Source: Adiantum capillus-veneris (lineage: Eukaryota > Streptophyta > Polypodiopsida > Polypodiales > Pteridaceae). From it: 60,000 nt of DNA. The position numbers and the translations under genes are program-made. Shown piece by piece: positions 41,896 through 53,300 of the stretch. The stretch is taken from positions 149,127,640-149,187,639 of the forward strand of contig CM043955.1 of the NCBI GenBank assembly GCA_014529385.2, read 5' to 3'. The notes under the pieces are model-generated. The model worked only from the letters and a program-made list of their open reading frames with translations, was not told the DNA's origin and searched no databases. Every line of letters starts with the position of its first letter. Position 1 is the first letter of the stretch.

Positions 41896-42781
41896 GTGCT
41901 TTTGATACCCTAAGGTGTCAAAAAGTTGCTCTAGGAGGCCTTGTGACTAGTTTTTAGCGTGTTTTTTGTTTGTTTTTTTAGAGCGTGTCGTGGAACGGGC
42001 CGTGTGATAGCTCGAAACGAGCGTATCGGTCAGAGGGTCGTGCCGTGCTTTACAGCCCTCCGTTTGGTCACTCTATGCCCTCGGAATCCCTAAAACTGTC
42101 AATTTCCAGTAGGGAACTAGGCCCAAACTAGAAAGTCTAAGGGTGCAAGTGGGAAGAGAAAGGAAGAGAGTGGAGGACTTGTCCCACATGCTCTCATTCT
42201 CTCTTGAGGGAGTAGGGTATATATATAAGAGTGAGTTTAGTATATATCAGAGGACTGAGGCCTGGGCTTGGGCTTGGGAAAATGATCCCGATCCCGATCT
42301 ATCTTTTATACAAACCAACCCGTCCGTTTTAAGAGTCACGTTTTTTATTTTCGAAAAATTTCGCCGCCCGCTCACTCGCGTTTTTTTATTTCCGAATTTT
42401 AATTTTCTTTTTTTTTTTTCACTTTTTTTTTTTTGGGAGAAAAAATAAAAAACTTTTTTTTTTTTTTTTTGCTGAAAATACAGAAATTGAAAACGCAGGT
42501 ATGCAAAAAATGCAGAAATTGTAGGAAAAAACGCAGAAATTGCAGAAAATTAAAAAAACGCAGAAATGCAGAAAATTGCAGAAATTGAAAACGCCGAACT
42601 TGAAAATGCAGAAATTGCAGAAATTGAAAAAACGCAGACAATACCAGAAATTGAAACTTGACAGCAAATGCAGAAAACGCAAAAAACAGAAATCTCCACA
42701 CACTCCTTCCCTGCCTTTCCTATGATAGAAATTGCATCACAAGGAAGCGTAAACTGCTAACCGAGCTTAGTGTAGGACATA
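41896..42781 (-). other. Element B leader with A-rich minisatellite
   Basis: No gene. The part nearest the primer site (42480-42692) is a degenerate short tandem repeat; 42400-42475 is homopolymeric T broken by GGGAG. About 42215-42245 has TATATATATAAGAG on the plus strand. Reading frames here are low-complexity. Confidence 0.6.
42480..42692. repeat. GCAGAAATTGAAAA minisatellite
   Basis: Repeats of TGCAGAAATTG and AAAACGCAGAAA with irregular spacing, a dozen or so units, strongly purine-biased on the plus strand. Confidence 0.8.
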
Positions 42782-42799
42782 TCCCCGGCAACGGCGCCA
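42782..42799 (-). promoter_or_regulatory. Element B primer-binding site (tRNA-Asp)
   Basis: Minus-strand TGGCGCCGTTGCCGGGGA, 4 nt after the LTR end. This is the Asp-tRNA complement known as the Athila-type primer site. Confidence 0.9.
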
Positions 42800-42803
42800 A
42801 AAA

Positions 42804-43053
42804 TGAGCGCTCCTTGCCGCACTGTCGAAGCAAGGGACTTGCCAATACACCGTGTGCGAGCCACAGACGGCTCCAAGCACACAACAAGCCTAAACTAGCA
42901 AGCTCAAGAAAACAAAGGGTGTGTCACTCACCGCTCTACGCTCGCCTTCGTGGTGGATTCCTCGCCGCGATGAAGAAGAAGCTGCAGTCGTGCCGCGCTC
43001 AACCGCTTCGCCGCCGTCGTGCCTTCGTAATGCTCGATCGCACACACACTCTC

Positions 43054-43088
<35 letters not shown>

Positions 43089-43373
43089 AGGAGGTGAAGA
43101 AGAAGAAGATGGAGATGGAGCAAGAGCACTCTTCAATTGCACAAATGAGAGAATGAGTAAAAATTAGGTTTAGTTGGCTTTTATAGGAGCTCACCCCATT
43201 CACACTTGGGCGCCCATGCTTAACCAACTAATCCCTTGAATGTCCAAGTTAAAGTGCGCCTCTCATCGACGATCACTCTACCTTTCCCTATTGGACCGAC
43301 AAGCCCGGTACCTGACTCTAAATAATACAACGTTTATAGATCATAGGGTGTCCGTGTGCCGTGAGGGTTAACA
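42804..43373 (-). repeat. Element B 5' LTR (right)
   Basis: 570 bp, plus-strand ends TGAGCGCTCC...GGTTAACA. Pairs with 26328-26897. TATA box as CTTTTATA at 43178-43185. Confidence 0.93.
43178..43185 (-). promoter_or_regulatory. TATA box in B 5' LTR
   Basis: Minus-strand TATAAAAG in the active-position LTR of B. Transcription would run leftward through the leader and long ORF. Confidence 0.6.
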
Positions 43374-43399
43374 GAGAGAGAGAGAGAGAGAGAGATCAA
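43374..43399 (+). mobile_element. Element E 3' LTR, piece 3 of 4
   Basis: A short GA run followed by ATCAA: the stretch of E LTR between the B and F insertions. 43374-43378 duplicates the B target and 43395-43399 is the F target. In B the matching place is GAGAG...CGATCGAGCATTACGAAGG. Confidence 0.75.
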
Positions 43400-43720
43400 T
43401 GTTGAGATGCCAAGCTCTACATCTTGAGCTGGCATCCACTACGGGTCTTGGCCGCTTACGACATTTACTCACTGGCGCGTTAGGTGACCGACACGGAGGA
43501 TCTTTGCCAGTGATTCTACAGCTGGACTACACTTATAGTGCCAGCCTAGTACGCTTCTAGCGTGTTCACACTTAGTGACCGCATGTACATATGTGCTACT
43601 TTTCAGCTTTAGCACTTAGTCATTTTGTACTCTCTTTTCTGTGACAAGAAGAAGAAGCTTTCCATCTCTATGTGCTTAGTGCTTGTCTTGTGTAGCTCTC
43701 TTGCATCCTCTTTCTTTACA
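43400..43720 (+). repeat. Element F 5' LTR
   Basis: Starts TGTTGAGATGCC, ends CTTTCTTTACA. Pairs with 48311-48631. Confidence 0.95.
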
Positions 43721-43733
43721 TGGTATCAGAGAC
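43721..43733 (+). promoter_or_regulatory. Element F primer-binding site (initiator tRNA-Met)
   Basis: TGGTATCAGAGAC directly abuts the LTR. Confidence 0.95.
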
Positions 43734-43989
43734 TGGTTTAGGCAAGAGAGGCTAAGAGAGCAAGAGCATCACAATCCCTTCGTTCGCAATCCACGACCAG
43801 ATGCCAAAGTTTCTGAACAGGTCTCCAAAGTGCAGTACATAGAGATTTACTGTACAAGTACAGTGGTTGTATGTACGCTTGATTGTGGAAACTCGTTGAG
43901 TGTAGAAAGTTTTACAGGTACCACGATAACAGGTTCAACAGATTTGCAGGTTTTTGCAGATTGCAGCTATTTTGTCTTAGTGCTTCAAG

Positions 43990-46900
43990 ATGTCTGACGG
44001 TTTCAGTGAGATTGTTACTGAGAAGCTTGAGAAAAATAACTACCCTGCATGGAAGTTCAGAATAACTAATTTCCTAAAAGGAAAAGGTTATTGGGACTAT
44101 GTAGAAGGAGACAATGAAAAGGAACCAGAGATTCCCGAGGCAAATGCTACAGCAGAACAAAGGAAAGCATTAAGGGACTGGCAACAAGGCCAGAGCAAAG
44201 TGATGTATTGGCTTTCTATGAGCATCACAGATGGCATGATGGGCTATCTACAAGATGCTGAAACCCCCGCCATTGCATGGAAAAACTTAGGCAGAGTGTT
44301 TGAGGTGAACACCAAGTCCAGGAAGCTTCAACTAAAGTCGGAGCTAAATCAGGTTAAGAGGAACAACCTCTCCATCAATGATTATGCTTTGAAGATCAAG
44401 AGTATCATTGAGGCTCTTGGATCTATTAAAGTCTCAGTGGAAGATGATGACATTGTCCGTGCATGCTTGGATGGTCTAGGAGATGAATATGTACATTTCA
44501 GGTCTTCCATGAATACAAGAGACGACATCCCCGTGTTCCAAGATTTGATTTCTATGGTTATCCTTGAGGAGAAGAACCTTGACACATCTTCTTCTCATGG
44601 CAGAAATAATTCTGAACAGGCCTTCTATTCTAACTCCTACAGAGGTAGAAGTAGAGGTCGTGGTAGAGGCTCAAGAGGTTGCAGGGGCCAATTTCTAGAA
44701 TTTCAATCAAATCAAAACAATACAGGTGGTAGGGGAAACCAGTCTCAAGGCAGGGGGAGTCAAAGAGGTCGTGGTGTAGGATCAAGCAGGCAGCAACATA
44801 CTATAGATAGCAGAGAATGTTGGACTTGTGGTGAAAGAGGTCACATGTCACGTGACTATCCAAAGGGAAAAGCAAGTGGAAAGAGAGAACATGGAAACTA
44901 TGCATCTACTAGCAGAGATGCAGATGACAGCAAAAACGAGCGCATGTTTGTTATGCAGCATGTAATGAATACAATGTCTGCAGAGAATTCCACCCAAGAT
45001 GATGTTTGGTATGTGGATTCAGGTGCCTCTAATCACATGACGTCTCATGGAGAGTGGTTTAGAGATATGCGCAAACCAGATGTGTCAGGCTATGTGCAGA
45101 CAGGAGATGACACAGCTCACCCCATTGCTCATGTCGGGGACATACCTCTAAATACGAAGAGTGGGAAATCAAAGTACTTAGCAGATGTACTTCATGTCCC
45201 AAACATTACAAAGAATCTTGTTTCTGTTGGACAAATGGTGGAGCAGGGTTTGCAGGTTCGCTTCAATCCAAATGGCTGTTATGTAGAAGATTTCCAGAAT
45301 GGCTGTAAGCTGATCACAGAGGGCAAATGTGTGGGTAGAATGTTTACGCTGAATGTAGACATGCCTGAGGTAAAAGTTGCATTATTTGCACAGGGCACAG
45401 GTGTTGTGGTTGATGTTGACATTTGCACAAACACATTGGCCATGTCAATGAGCAGAGATTGCGCAGCATGCAATCAAAACAGATTGTAAAAGGTTTGCCC
45501 AAATTCAAGGTGGATGGTATGCATAAAGTGTGTGCAGCATGCCAGTTTGGAAAACAGTCAAAGGGCTCATTTCCACATGAGCGCAATGTATGTAAAAAGC
45601 CACTTGAGGTGGTGCACACAGATGTTTGGGGTCCAACTGATACTGCAAGTATACATGGTTGCAGATATTATGTCTCTTTCATTGATGACCATACAAGGAA
45701 AGTATGGGTCTACTTCATGCGTAACAAAAGTGAAGTGTTTGGTCACTTTCAGGACTTCAAAGTCATGATTGAGAAGGAGACAGATATGCAAATCAAGACA
45801 TTGAGGTCAGATGGAGGGGGAGAGTACTTCTCCAACGATTTTTCAGATTTTCTACGAATGCATGGTATACGCAGGCAGTTTACATGCAGATATACTCCAC
45901 AGCAGAATGGGGTCGCAGAAAGGAAAAATAGGCACATTGCAGAGGTTTCACGTGCATTGATGAATGAGAAGAACATGCCTCATCATTTTTGGGTTGAAGC
46001 TGTAAATACAGCTGTGTACATTATGAATAGGACACCTACAGCTGCGGTGCATGATGTAACACCTGAGGAAAAGTTTACAGGTACAAAGCCTGATTTGGCA
46101 CACTTGAAAGTGTTTGGCTGCATAGCTTACGTGCATGTACCAGATGAGTTGCGTAGGAAATTGGATCCTAAAGCAGAGAAATGTATTCTTGTGGGATGTT
46201 CCCTTGAACAAAAGGGGTACAGGTGCTACAATCCTACTACACGAGAATTACGAGTGAGGAGAGATGTAGTCTTTGATGAGATGAGCAGCTGGTACAGTAA
46301 TGCACATGGCACTATTGGGGCTGATGTAAAATATGATGTGGTTGTACAAAATGTGAGGCCACAGTCACAGGTTTTGAGTGGACCACAAGAGTCCTATTCT
46401 CGTGGCTCTGTTGAGAAGCCATGGAATGGTAGACTACGTACGCAGGTTACTCCACCAACAGGTACAGGGAATGTATCACGAAAAGGAAAGGAAAAGGTTG
46501 ATGAACCTCCCTTTATGGCTGATGCATCATCAGGTTTTTCACATGTAGACATGGATTCAAATTGTTCTGAACAAATACTTGATGAGGAATTTGGAATTCC
46601 GGCTGTCAGGACACCTAGTGTAAGGAAAGTACAAGAAGATGCTAGAGGGCAAAGGAGTGACCCAGGACCGCGCAGATCTAACAGAGTCAGAAATCCAGTT
46701 CAGAAATTGACTTATGATGGGTATCTAGCGCATCACCAAGCCTACATGGCTAAGGTGATATAGGATGTGGAGCCCACATGTTTTGAGGATGCAGTTGGAA
46801 ATGTGCATTGGGATGATGTAATGAATGAAGAGATGGCTGCATTGGAAGCAAACGACACATGGGAGTTGGTGCCATTGCCAAGTGGCAAGAAAGCTATTGG

Positions 46901-48338
46901 CTGTAAATGGGTGTATAAAACCAAGCATAAGGCTGATGGTAACATTGAGCGTCACAAGGCAAGGCTGGTCGCAAAGGGTTATGCACAGACGTATGGCATA
47001 GACTATGAGGAGACCTTTGATCCAGTGGCAAAGATGATGACTGTGAGAGCTGTCATAGCAGTGGTTGCATCTAGAGGATGGATTATGCATCAAATGGATG
47101 TAAAGAATGCCTTCTTGAATGGTGAGTTGCAAGAGGAAGTGTATATGGATCAGTCACCTGGTTATGTCGATCCAGGTTACCCAGATTATGTATGCAGACT
47201 TCTCAAAGCTTTATATGGGTTGAAGCAGGGCTCTAGAGCATGGTATGACAGGATTGCCAAGTATCTTGTCAGTATTGGGTTTAGGAGAGCTCATGATGAT
47301 CATTCACTCTATGTACGTGAGAGTGTTGTGGGGATTGTGGTCATTACCATATATGTAGATGACCTTATTATTGTTGGTGACAATGCTATGGAGATTGACT
47401 ATGTGAAGGGTCTTCTCAAACAGGAGTTTGAAATGAAAGATTTGGGCGAGTTGCGCTACTTTCTTGGCATTGAGGTGATCAGGACTCCAGAGGGTGTATG
47501 GCTATCATAGAGACAGTATGCTTTGGACATGTTGTCAAAGTATGGTATGGATGATTGTAAGCCAATTTCTATTCCCTTGGATGTGAATGCAAAGCTGAGT
47601 GCAGAGAAGGGTGATGTTGTTGAGGATGTCAACATGTACAGGAAGATTGTGGGTAGTCTAATCTACTTGACTATCACGAGGCCAGACTTGAGCTACACAT
47701 TAGGCTTGGAGAGTCAGTTCATGCAGCTTCCAAGGAAGCCACATTTGGATGGAGTACGACGCACACTTCGGTATGTGCATGGGACTCTTGACTACGCATT
47801 GTTCTATGCAGCAGATGCTCCATTAGCATTGTATGGGTATACAGATGCAGATTGGGCAGGTAGCATTGTTGATAGGAGATCTACGAGTGGCTTCATGTTC
47901 TCTTTTGGGAGTGCTGCTGTTACTTGGAGCAGCAAAAAGCAGCCTACGGTTGCTTTATCGAGCACAGAGGCCGAGTACAGAGGTGCAGCAGTTGCGGCGT
48001 GCGAGGTAACTTGGCTACGCACATTACTTGAGGACTTGGGAGTGCAGATGGACCAACAGATTTTCATCCATTGTGACAACCTCAGCAGCATGCAGTTGGC
48101 TAGGAACCCAGTGTTCCATGCCAGGACCAAACACATAGAGGTCCATTACCACTACGTTCGAGAGCGAGTGTTGGCGGGCGACATTGACTTGGTCTACGTC
48201 AGCACAGAGGAGCAGATAGCGGATATCTTTACCAAGGCCCTCGGAGCTGAGAAGCTTCAACGTTTTCGGACTATGCTTGGACTCTGCAACATGCAGAGGT
48301 CGAGGGGGAGTGTTCAGATGTCGAGCTCTACATCTTGA
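43990..48338 (+). pseudogene. Element F copia Gag-Pol polyprotein
   Basis: Starts MSDGFSEIVTEKLEKNNYPA. Gag carries an Arg/Gly-rich stretch (YRGRSRGRGRGSRG) and a CCHC knuckle whose last Cys is Tyr (CWTCGERGHMSRDY). The protease motif is WYVDSGASNHM. A frameshift near 45420 separates this from the integrase (HKHIGHV...CAACQFGK; VHTDVWGP, LRSDGGGEYF and PQQNGVAERKNRH hold the DDE triad). TAG at 46761-46763 lies just before RT (CKWVYKTKHKADG, QMDVKNAFLNG, catalytic YVDDLIIVG), and TAG at 47508-47510 precedes RNase H (YTDADWAGSIVDRRSTSG, SSTEAEYRGAA, ADIFTKAL). From 45423 to 48338 the frame is otherwise the same. It ends inside the polypurine tract region before the 3' LTR. Confidence 0.93.
48301..48310 (+). 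promoter_or_regulatory. Element F polypurine tract
   Basis: CGAGGGGGAG directly precedes the 3' LTR start at 48311 and overlaps the last codons of the RNase H frame. Confidence 0.85.
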
Positions 48339-48631
48339 GCTGGCATCCACTACGGGTCGTGGCCGCTTACGACATTTACTCACTGGCGCATTAGGTGACC
48401 GACACAGAGGATCTCTGCCAGTGATTCTACAGCTGGACTACACTTATAGTGCCACCCTAGTACGCTTCTAGTGTGTTCACACTTAGTGACCGCATGTACA
48501 TATGTGCTACTTTTCAGCTTTAGCACTTAGTCATTTTGTACTCTCTTTTCTGTGACAAGAAGAATAAGCTTTCCATCTATGTGTGCTTAGTGCTTGTCTT
48601 GTGTAGCTCTCTTGCATCCTCTTTCTTTACA
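48311..48631 (+). repeat. Element F 3' LTR
   Basis: Starts TGTTCAGATGTCG, ends CTTTCTTTACA, followed by ATCAA. Carries about a dozen differences from the 5' copy. The RNase H frame runs 28 bp into it. Confidence 0.95.
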
Positions 48632-48860
48632 ATCAAGCATTGCAACGATGCCACGGCGGTGGCAAGCCGGTTGAGCGCGGCACGGTGGTAGCTCCTTCTT
48701 CTTTGCGGAGAGGAATCCTCCACTCAAGACGAGCGTAGGGCAGTGAGTGACACACCCTTGCTCTCTTGAGCTTGCTAGATTACTCTAGTTGTGTGCTTGC
48801 AGCCATTTGTGGCTTGCACACAGTATATCGGCAAGTCCCTTGCGTTGATAGACGCGCACA
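48632..48860 (+). mobile_element. Element E 3' LTR, piece 4 of 4
   Basis: Resumes the E LTR with AGCATTGCAACGATGCC, matching the reverse complement of the B LTR from GAGCATTACGAAGG on, through GGTTGAGCGCGGCACG, GAGCGTAGGGCAGTGAGTG and GGCAAGTCCCTTGCG, and ends GCGCACA at 48860. Beyond it the D2 LTR begins. Confidence 0.85.
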
Positions 48861-50000
48861 TGAGAGCAAGCAGGGGATGCGGAAAGATTGAAAGAAAGAA
48901 GATGTATCTTACGAGAAAGAAGTATTCTCCTCACATAATCGCTCTAATAGAATAGCTTAGCTTAGTAATTAGCATGGTAGAGGATATGAGAATTCCATTG
49001 AAGCTTGGCTCTTGGTTGGATTTGCAATCCATAGCCAATAGTTGTTGGTGTAGGCCTCTACTTCTCAATTCTTGGAGAAGGAGATGGAGTTCTTGCTCAA
49101 CACATAAGTTGTGTGTGTGTGTGTGTGTGTAGCAAAGTGAGTTAGACTAAAAATTCCAACTCTCTCTCTTCTTGGTTGACCCCTCTTCCATTTTTCTCTT
49201 GCTGGCTTCCCATTGGTTCGCTTAGCCAATAACAATTAAGAAGCATAATTGACAGCCGTGTGACATATGTCCCCCTTTCCCCTTTTGTGAGAGCTTTAAC
49301 TAATTAAATAATTTATTTAAACTCTCATTGGACCTTTTAGTCTTCTGGCTGATAGGAATCAAGCAAGCCATTGGGCTATTGGATGCTCATTGGACCCCTT
49401 GGTAGACTGCTCAATAGTCTTCTAGGGAGCCTAATTTCTATTGGTTCTTTTATCAAGAATTTTTAAATTGAGTAGACTAATTTTACTCTAGCTTAATTCT
49501 CATTGGTCCACCTCTATGGCCATTCAATAGGATTTGAGGGGAGATTGGGGGCAGCTGGTGGGCTAGGAGACTACCATGTGTCCATTCTTCCCTTTGGGGA
49601 GAGCTTGCGAGTGTGTGTGTGTGTTTCTCTCTCATCCCCTACCATTAGGGCTCGCCCCCTCCTTCCTAGGGATGTGGGAAGACTTTTTATTCTTCCCATA
49701 ACCATCCAATTTTTCCCCACCTTTGGCCATTGGATTTTTGAATTAGTTTTTAGAACTTTAGCCTATGGAATTCTTAATGGAGTTGAACCTTAGGTCTTTT
49801 AAGCTCCATTGATGTACATTGCTCTTTTGCAAATTGTCCCCCTTTGGATCCCTATTTTTCTTGCTTTGGATCCTTGCAAAGACCGGTCTAGCGGTCTTAC
49901 CAATATTCTAGCTTTTACTCCCCTGATACCTCCCCATATCAAATGATCAGTTTAACATGAGAAAATCATTTGGGAGAATTAGATATTAGTTTTTATGACA
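48861..50000 (-). repeat. Element D2 3' LTR, truncated by E
   Basis: On the minus strand starts TGTCATAAAAACTAA at 50000 and follows the C LTR, including the CCAAT-rich part (49200-49510) and a CA run near 49110, until it stops at 48861 against the end of the E LTR. Confidence 0.85.
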
Positions 50001-50359
50001 TTACCTCTAGACCTTGAAATCATAGTCGTCCTCAACTATGAGGCGGACAGGATAAAGCCTAGTCATTAGTCTGTTTGCTAGCGGGTAGAGGATCCCTATT
50101 TTACCCTACAACACCGTTCCAGAATGGATGACTAGTCCATTTGGTGCTTGAGAGCCTTAACTGCCACAAGAATGTCTACGCATTAGTCCGAATCAATCTT
50201 CCATAGTACAGTGACAAATTCTACTTGCTGGTGTTCGGGAGACGTTGTTTCCATGAACATGATCCTAAGCATGCATACTTATTAAAATATGTGCACAATA
50301 AAGAAAAAGCGAGTCTTATAAGAAAAAAACTTTGTTCATTTATACATTTTTACATTTGC
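50001..50359 (-). other. Element D2 3' UTR
   Basis: No gene. Minus-strand hairpin at 50021-50040 (arms CATAGTCG/CAACTATG, one mismatch) and a degraded purine tract next to the LTR, as in C. Confidence 0.7.
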
Positions 50360-53300
50360 TTACTCTAGGGGGTCATTGTAAGCATTGGAAAGGTTTAGGT
50401 TATCCTTTAATTGTATGCCTTGCATCCATCTAGCATCTTCAAAAGGATAATTTTTAAAGATATCATGGGATAGTCTTACCGCCTTGTAATACCTTGTCTT
50501 TGTGACAAAGAATGGACTCAGATTGCAACACTTCTTCTTGGTCCTCGATCTCTGGTCAGTCTTCAATGGTTTCTTCTTGAGGTGGCTCTTCTTTGTAAGG
50601 CTTTAGTAGGCTCACATGGAAAGCACTGTGTATGAGCCAATGGTTTGGCAACTTGAGTTGATAGGTCATCTCATTGATTGGCCTAAGAATCTGAAAGGGA
50701 CCATAGTACCTTTTTGCTAACTTAGCATAGTACTTTTGGTGTCCCTCGGGATTCTTATACGTTGTGTGCCTTAAGCAAGCCTTGGGAAACTTAAGCACAA
50801 CCCAATCATCTTGTTTAAAGGCTAGGATATTTTGTGCTTATCAGCAACAACCTTTTGCCTTTGCAGAGAGATGGATATAACATCCTTAATCTTTTGAAAA
50901 TATTCTTGTAGGTCTTGGCTATATTCATCTGCAGCAAAGATCTTCCCATGTACCTTGAGTAGCAGGGGACTTTTTGATCTTCCCTCCATCACCTCAAAAG
51001 GTGACTTTCCCATGGATGTATGTACATTGTTATTGTAAGCATACTCCACTAAAGGTAAGTACTTCTCCCTTTGAGACTTTTGATCTACTTCTGTGACATA
51101 AGCTTTCAGTAGATTAAGAATGTTAGGTTAGCCATTTCACTTTGGCCATTCGTTTGGGGGTGATAGGCCAAAGAGAAGTTTAGTCTTATACCTAAATTCT
51201 CAAAGAGACCCTTCTAGAAATTACTGGTCATTCTAGGATCTCTATCCGACACTATAGACATTGGCACGCCATGGTACTTGAAGATTTGTGATATAAATAG
51301 GGTTGCCATTTTATGGGCCTTGATAGTCGTTTTGATAGGTATGAAATGTGCTTGTTTGATAAACCTGTCTACTATCATCCATATTCCTGTATTCCCATGG
51401 ATAGACTTGGGCAATCCACAGATAAAATCCATGGATATGCTCTCCCATGGTGCATTAGAGATTGGCAAAGGTTGAAGCAATCTAGGTTGCTTCCCTCTAT
51501 CAAACTTTGTCTTTTGGCATACCACACATTTTGAAACATACTCTTGCATGTTTTCTTTCATGGTAGGCCAATAGAAGTATGTTTCTATCCCATTTAGGGT
51601 CAATTGAATCCTTCTATGCCCTGCATAAGGAGGAACATGCGATTCATACATTACTTTCTCACGTAGTGAGTTAGTAACACATAGCCTGTTGCCATAGAGA
51701 AGATAACCATCTTGTAGGGTAAATGGTTCTTCCTTCTTCCATAGTGCAAGGGCTGAAATCACATCTCTAAAATTGGAATCGATAGCATACTCATCTATCA
51801 TAGAAGATAGATCATTTTGTGAGTTTCTATGGATACCGCATTCACTCTTGGTCATCTTTAGAGTGCATCGGCTACTTGATTATGCTTGCCAACAATGTGA
51901 GCAATATGAAAATGGAATTGCGAAAGAATCTTTTCCCACCTCATATGTTTGTCAGAGAGCTTGGTCTGCGTCATGAAGTACTTAAGACTTTGGTAATCCG
52001 TTTGCAGAATGAAAGGAGTCCCCAATAAATAGTGCTTCGACGAGTCTAGAGCATGTAGAACTGCTAAGATTTTCTTCTCATATATACCTAGAGCTTTCTC
52101 AACTAGGTTGAGCCTTCGACTTTCATAGGCTATGGCGTGCCCTTCTTGGAGAAAAATAGCTCCAAGGGAATCACCACACGCATCGCATTACACCTCAAAT
52201 GGCTTTGAGAGATTTGGCAGTGTAAGCACAGGTTGGGAGATAAGCTTCTCTTTAAGCTTTTTGGAAGCATTGTTCTCCTTGGTGGACCATATATACCTAA
52301 CATTTTTCGTTGTTAGGTCATGTAATGGTCCCGCAATTTGTGAGAACTTTTCTATGAACCGCTATAGTATGCACACATACCTATAAAGCTTCTTACTTCA
52401 TGCAGATTCCTTGGATTAGGCCATCCTTTTACTACCTCTAGCTCTGATGGATCCATTTGGATGCCATCTTGAGAGATAATGTGACCTAAATACTGAATCT
52501 CTTGTAAGAAAAATTCAGTTTTCTTTAGATTAATATAAATTTTATTCTCTTGTAAAACTTGAAATATTACCTAGAGGTGTTGCTTGTGTTCGTCTCATGA
52601 ATTAGAGTGGATGATTATATCATCAAAGAACACTCCAGTAAAGATTCGGTGAGGCTTGAATAACTTCTCCATCAGACTGTTAAATGTGGTTGGTGCATTG
52701 GTCAAGCCAAAAGGCATGAAAATGTACTCGTAAGACCAAATGTAGTGTGAAATGCGGTCTTTACAATGTCTTGCTCAACTCTCTTGATTTGATGGTAGCC
52801 ACTTTTTAGGTCAATTCTACTGAAGTAGGTCGACCCCTGTAGCTTATCAAATAGGTCTTCTACCCATGGAACGGGAAACCTATTCTTGATAGTGATCCTA
52901 TTTAGTGTGCTATAGTCGACACACATACAATATGTGCCATCTTTCTTTCACACTAATAACGCTCGTGAATAAAATGGAGATGAGCTAGGCCTAACCATGC
53001 CTTTCTCAACCAAATCATGCACTTTTTGCATAATCTCCTCTTGTTGAGCTTGAGAAACTTGATAAGGAGGTTTAGGAGGTGGTGAGCTTCCTGGAAGAAG
53101 TTCAATTGCTGGGTCATCACCCCCTCGTTTGGGAGGTAGCTCACAAGGGATGTCATCAATAAAAACATCTTGGAATCCCTTGAGGAAATTGGATAACTCT
53201 AATTCCTTTTGATAATTAATGTCTTCTTTTGCTAAAACATTAGGTTCATTTTGAGAATATTTAACAAAAATCATGTACACAGAAATAGAGCTCTTTATTG

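Larger units (their letters stand above)
26328..43373 (-). mobile_element. Element B: Athila-like element without RT/integrase, hosting element C
   Basis: Two 570-bp LTRs (26328-26897 and 42804-43373) flanked by a GAGAG target duplication (26323-26327, 43374-43378) define one insertion. Primer site by the right LTR and polypurine tract by the left show minus orientation. Without C, B is about 8.1 kb. It has one long ORF (Gag-protease-WVPK tail) but no RT, RNase H or integrase, so it is non-autonomous and would need enzymes from a relative. I see only about two substitutions and two small indels between its LTRs, so it is young. It belongs to the same LTR family as E, into whose LTR it inserted, in opposite orientation. 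Confidence 0.92.
43400..48631 (+). mobile_element. Element F: Ty1/copia retrotransposon, lightly damaged
   Basis: 5.2 kb with 321-bp LTRs (43400-43720, 48311-48631), tRNA-Met primer site, polypurine tract, and an ATCAA duplication (43395-43399, 48632-48636). Domain order Gag, protease, integrase, RT, RNase H is that of copia elements. One frameshift and two TAG codons disable it. The LTRs differ at roughly a dozen positions, so it is older than B and C. Confidence 0.95.
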
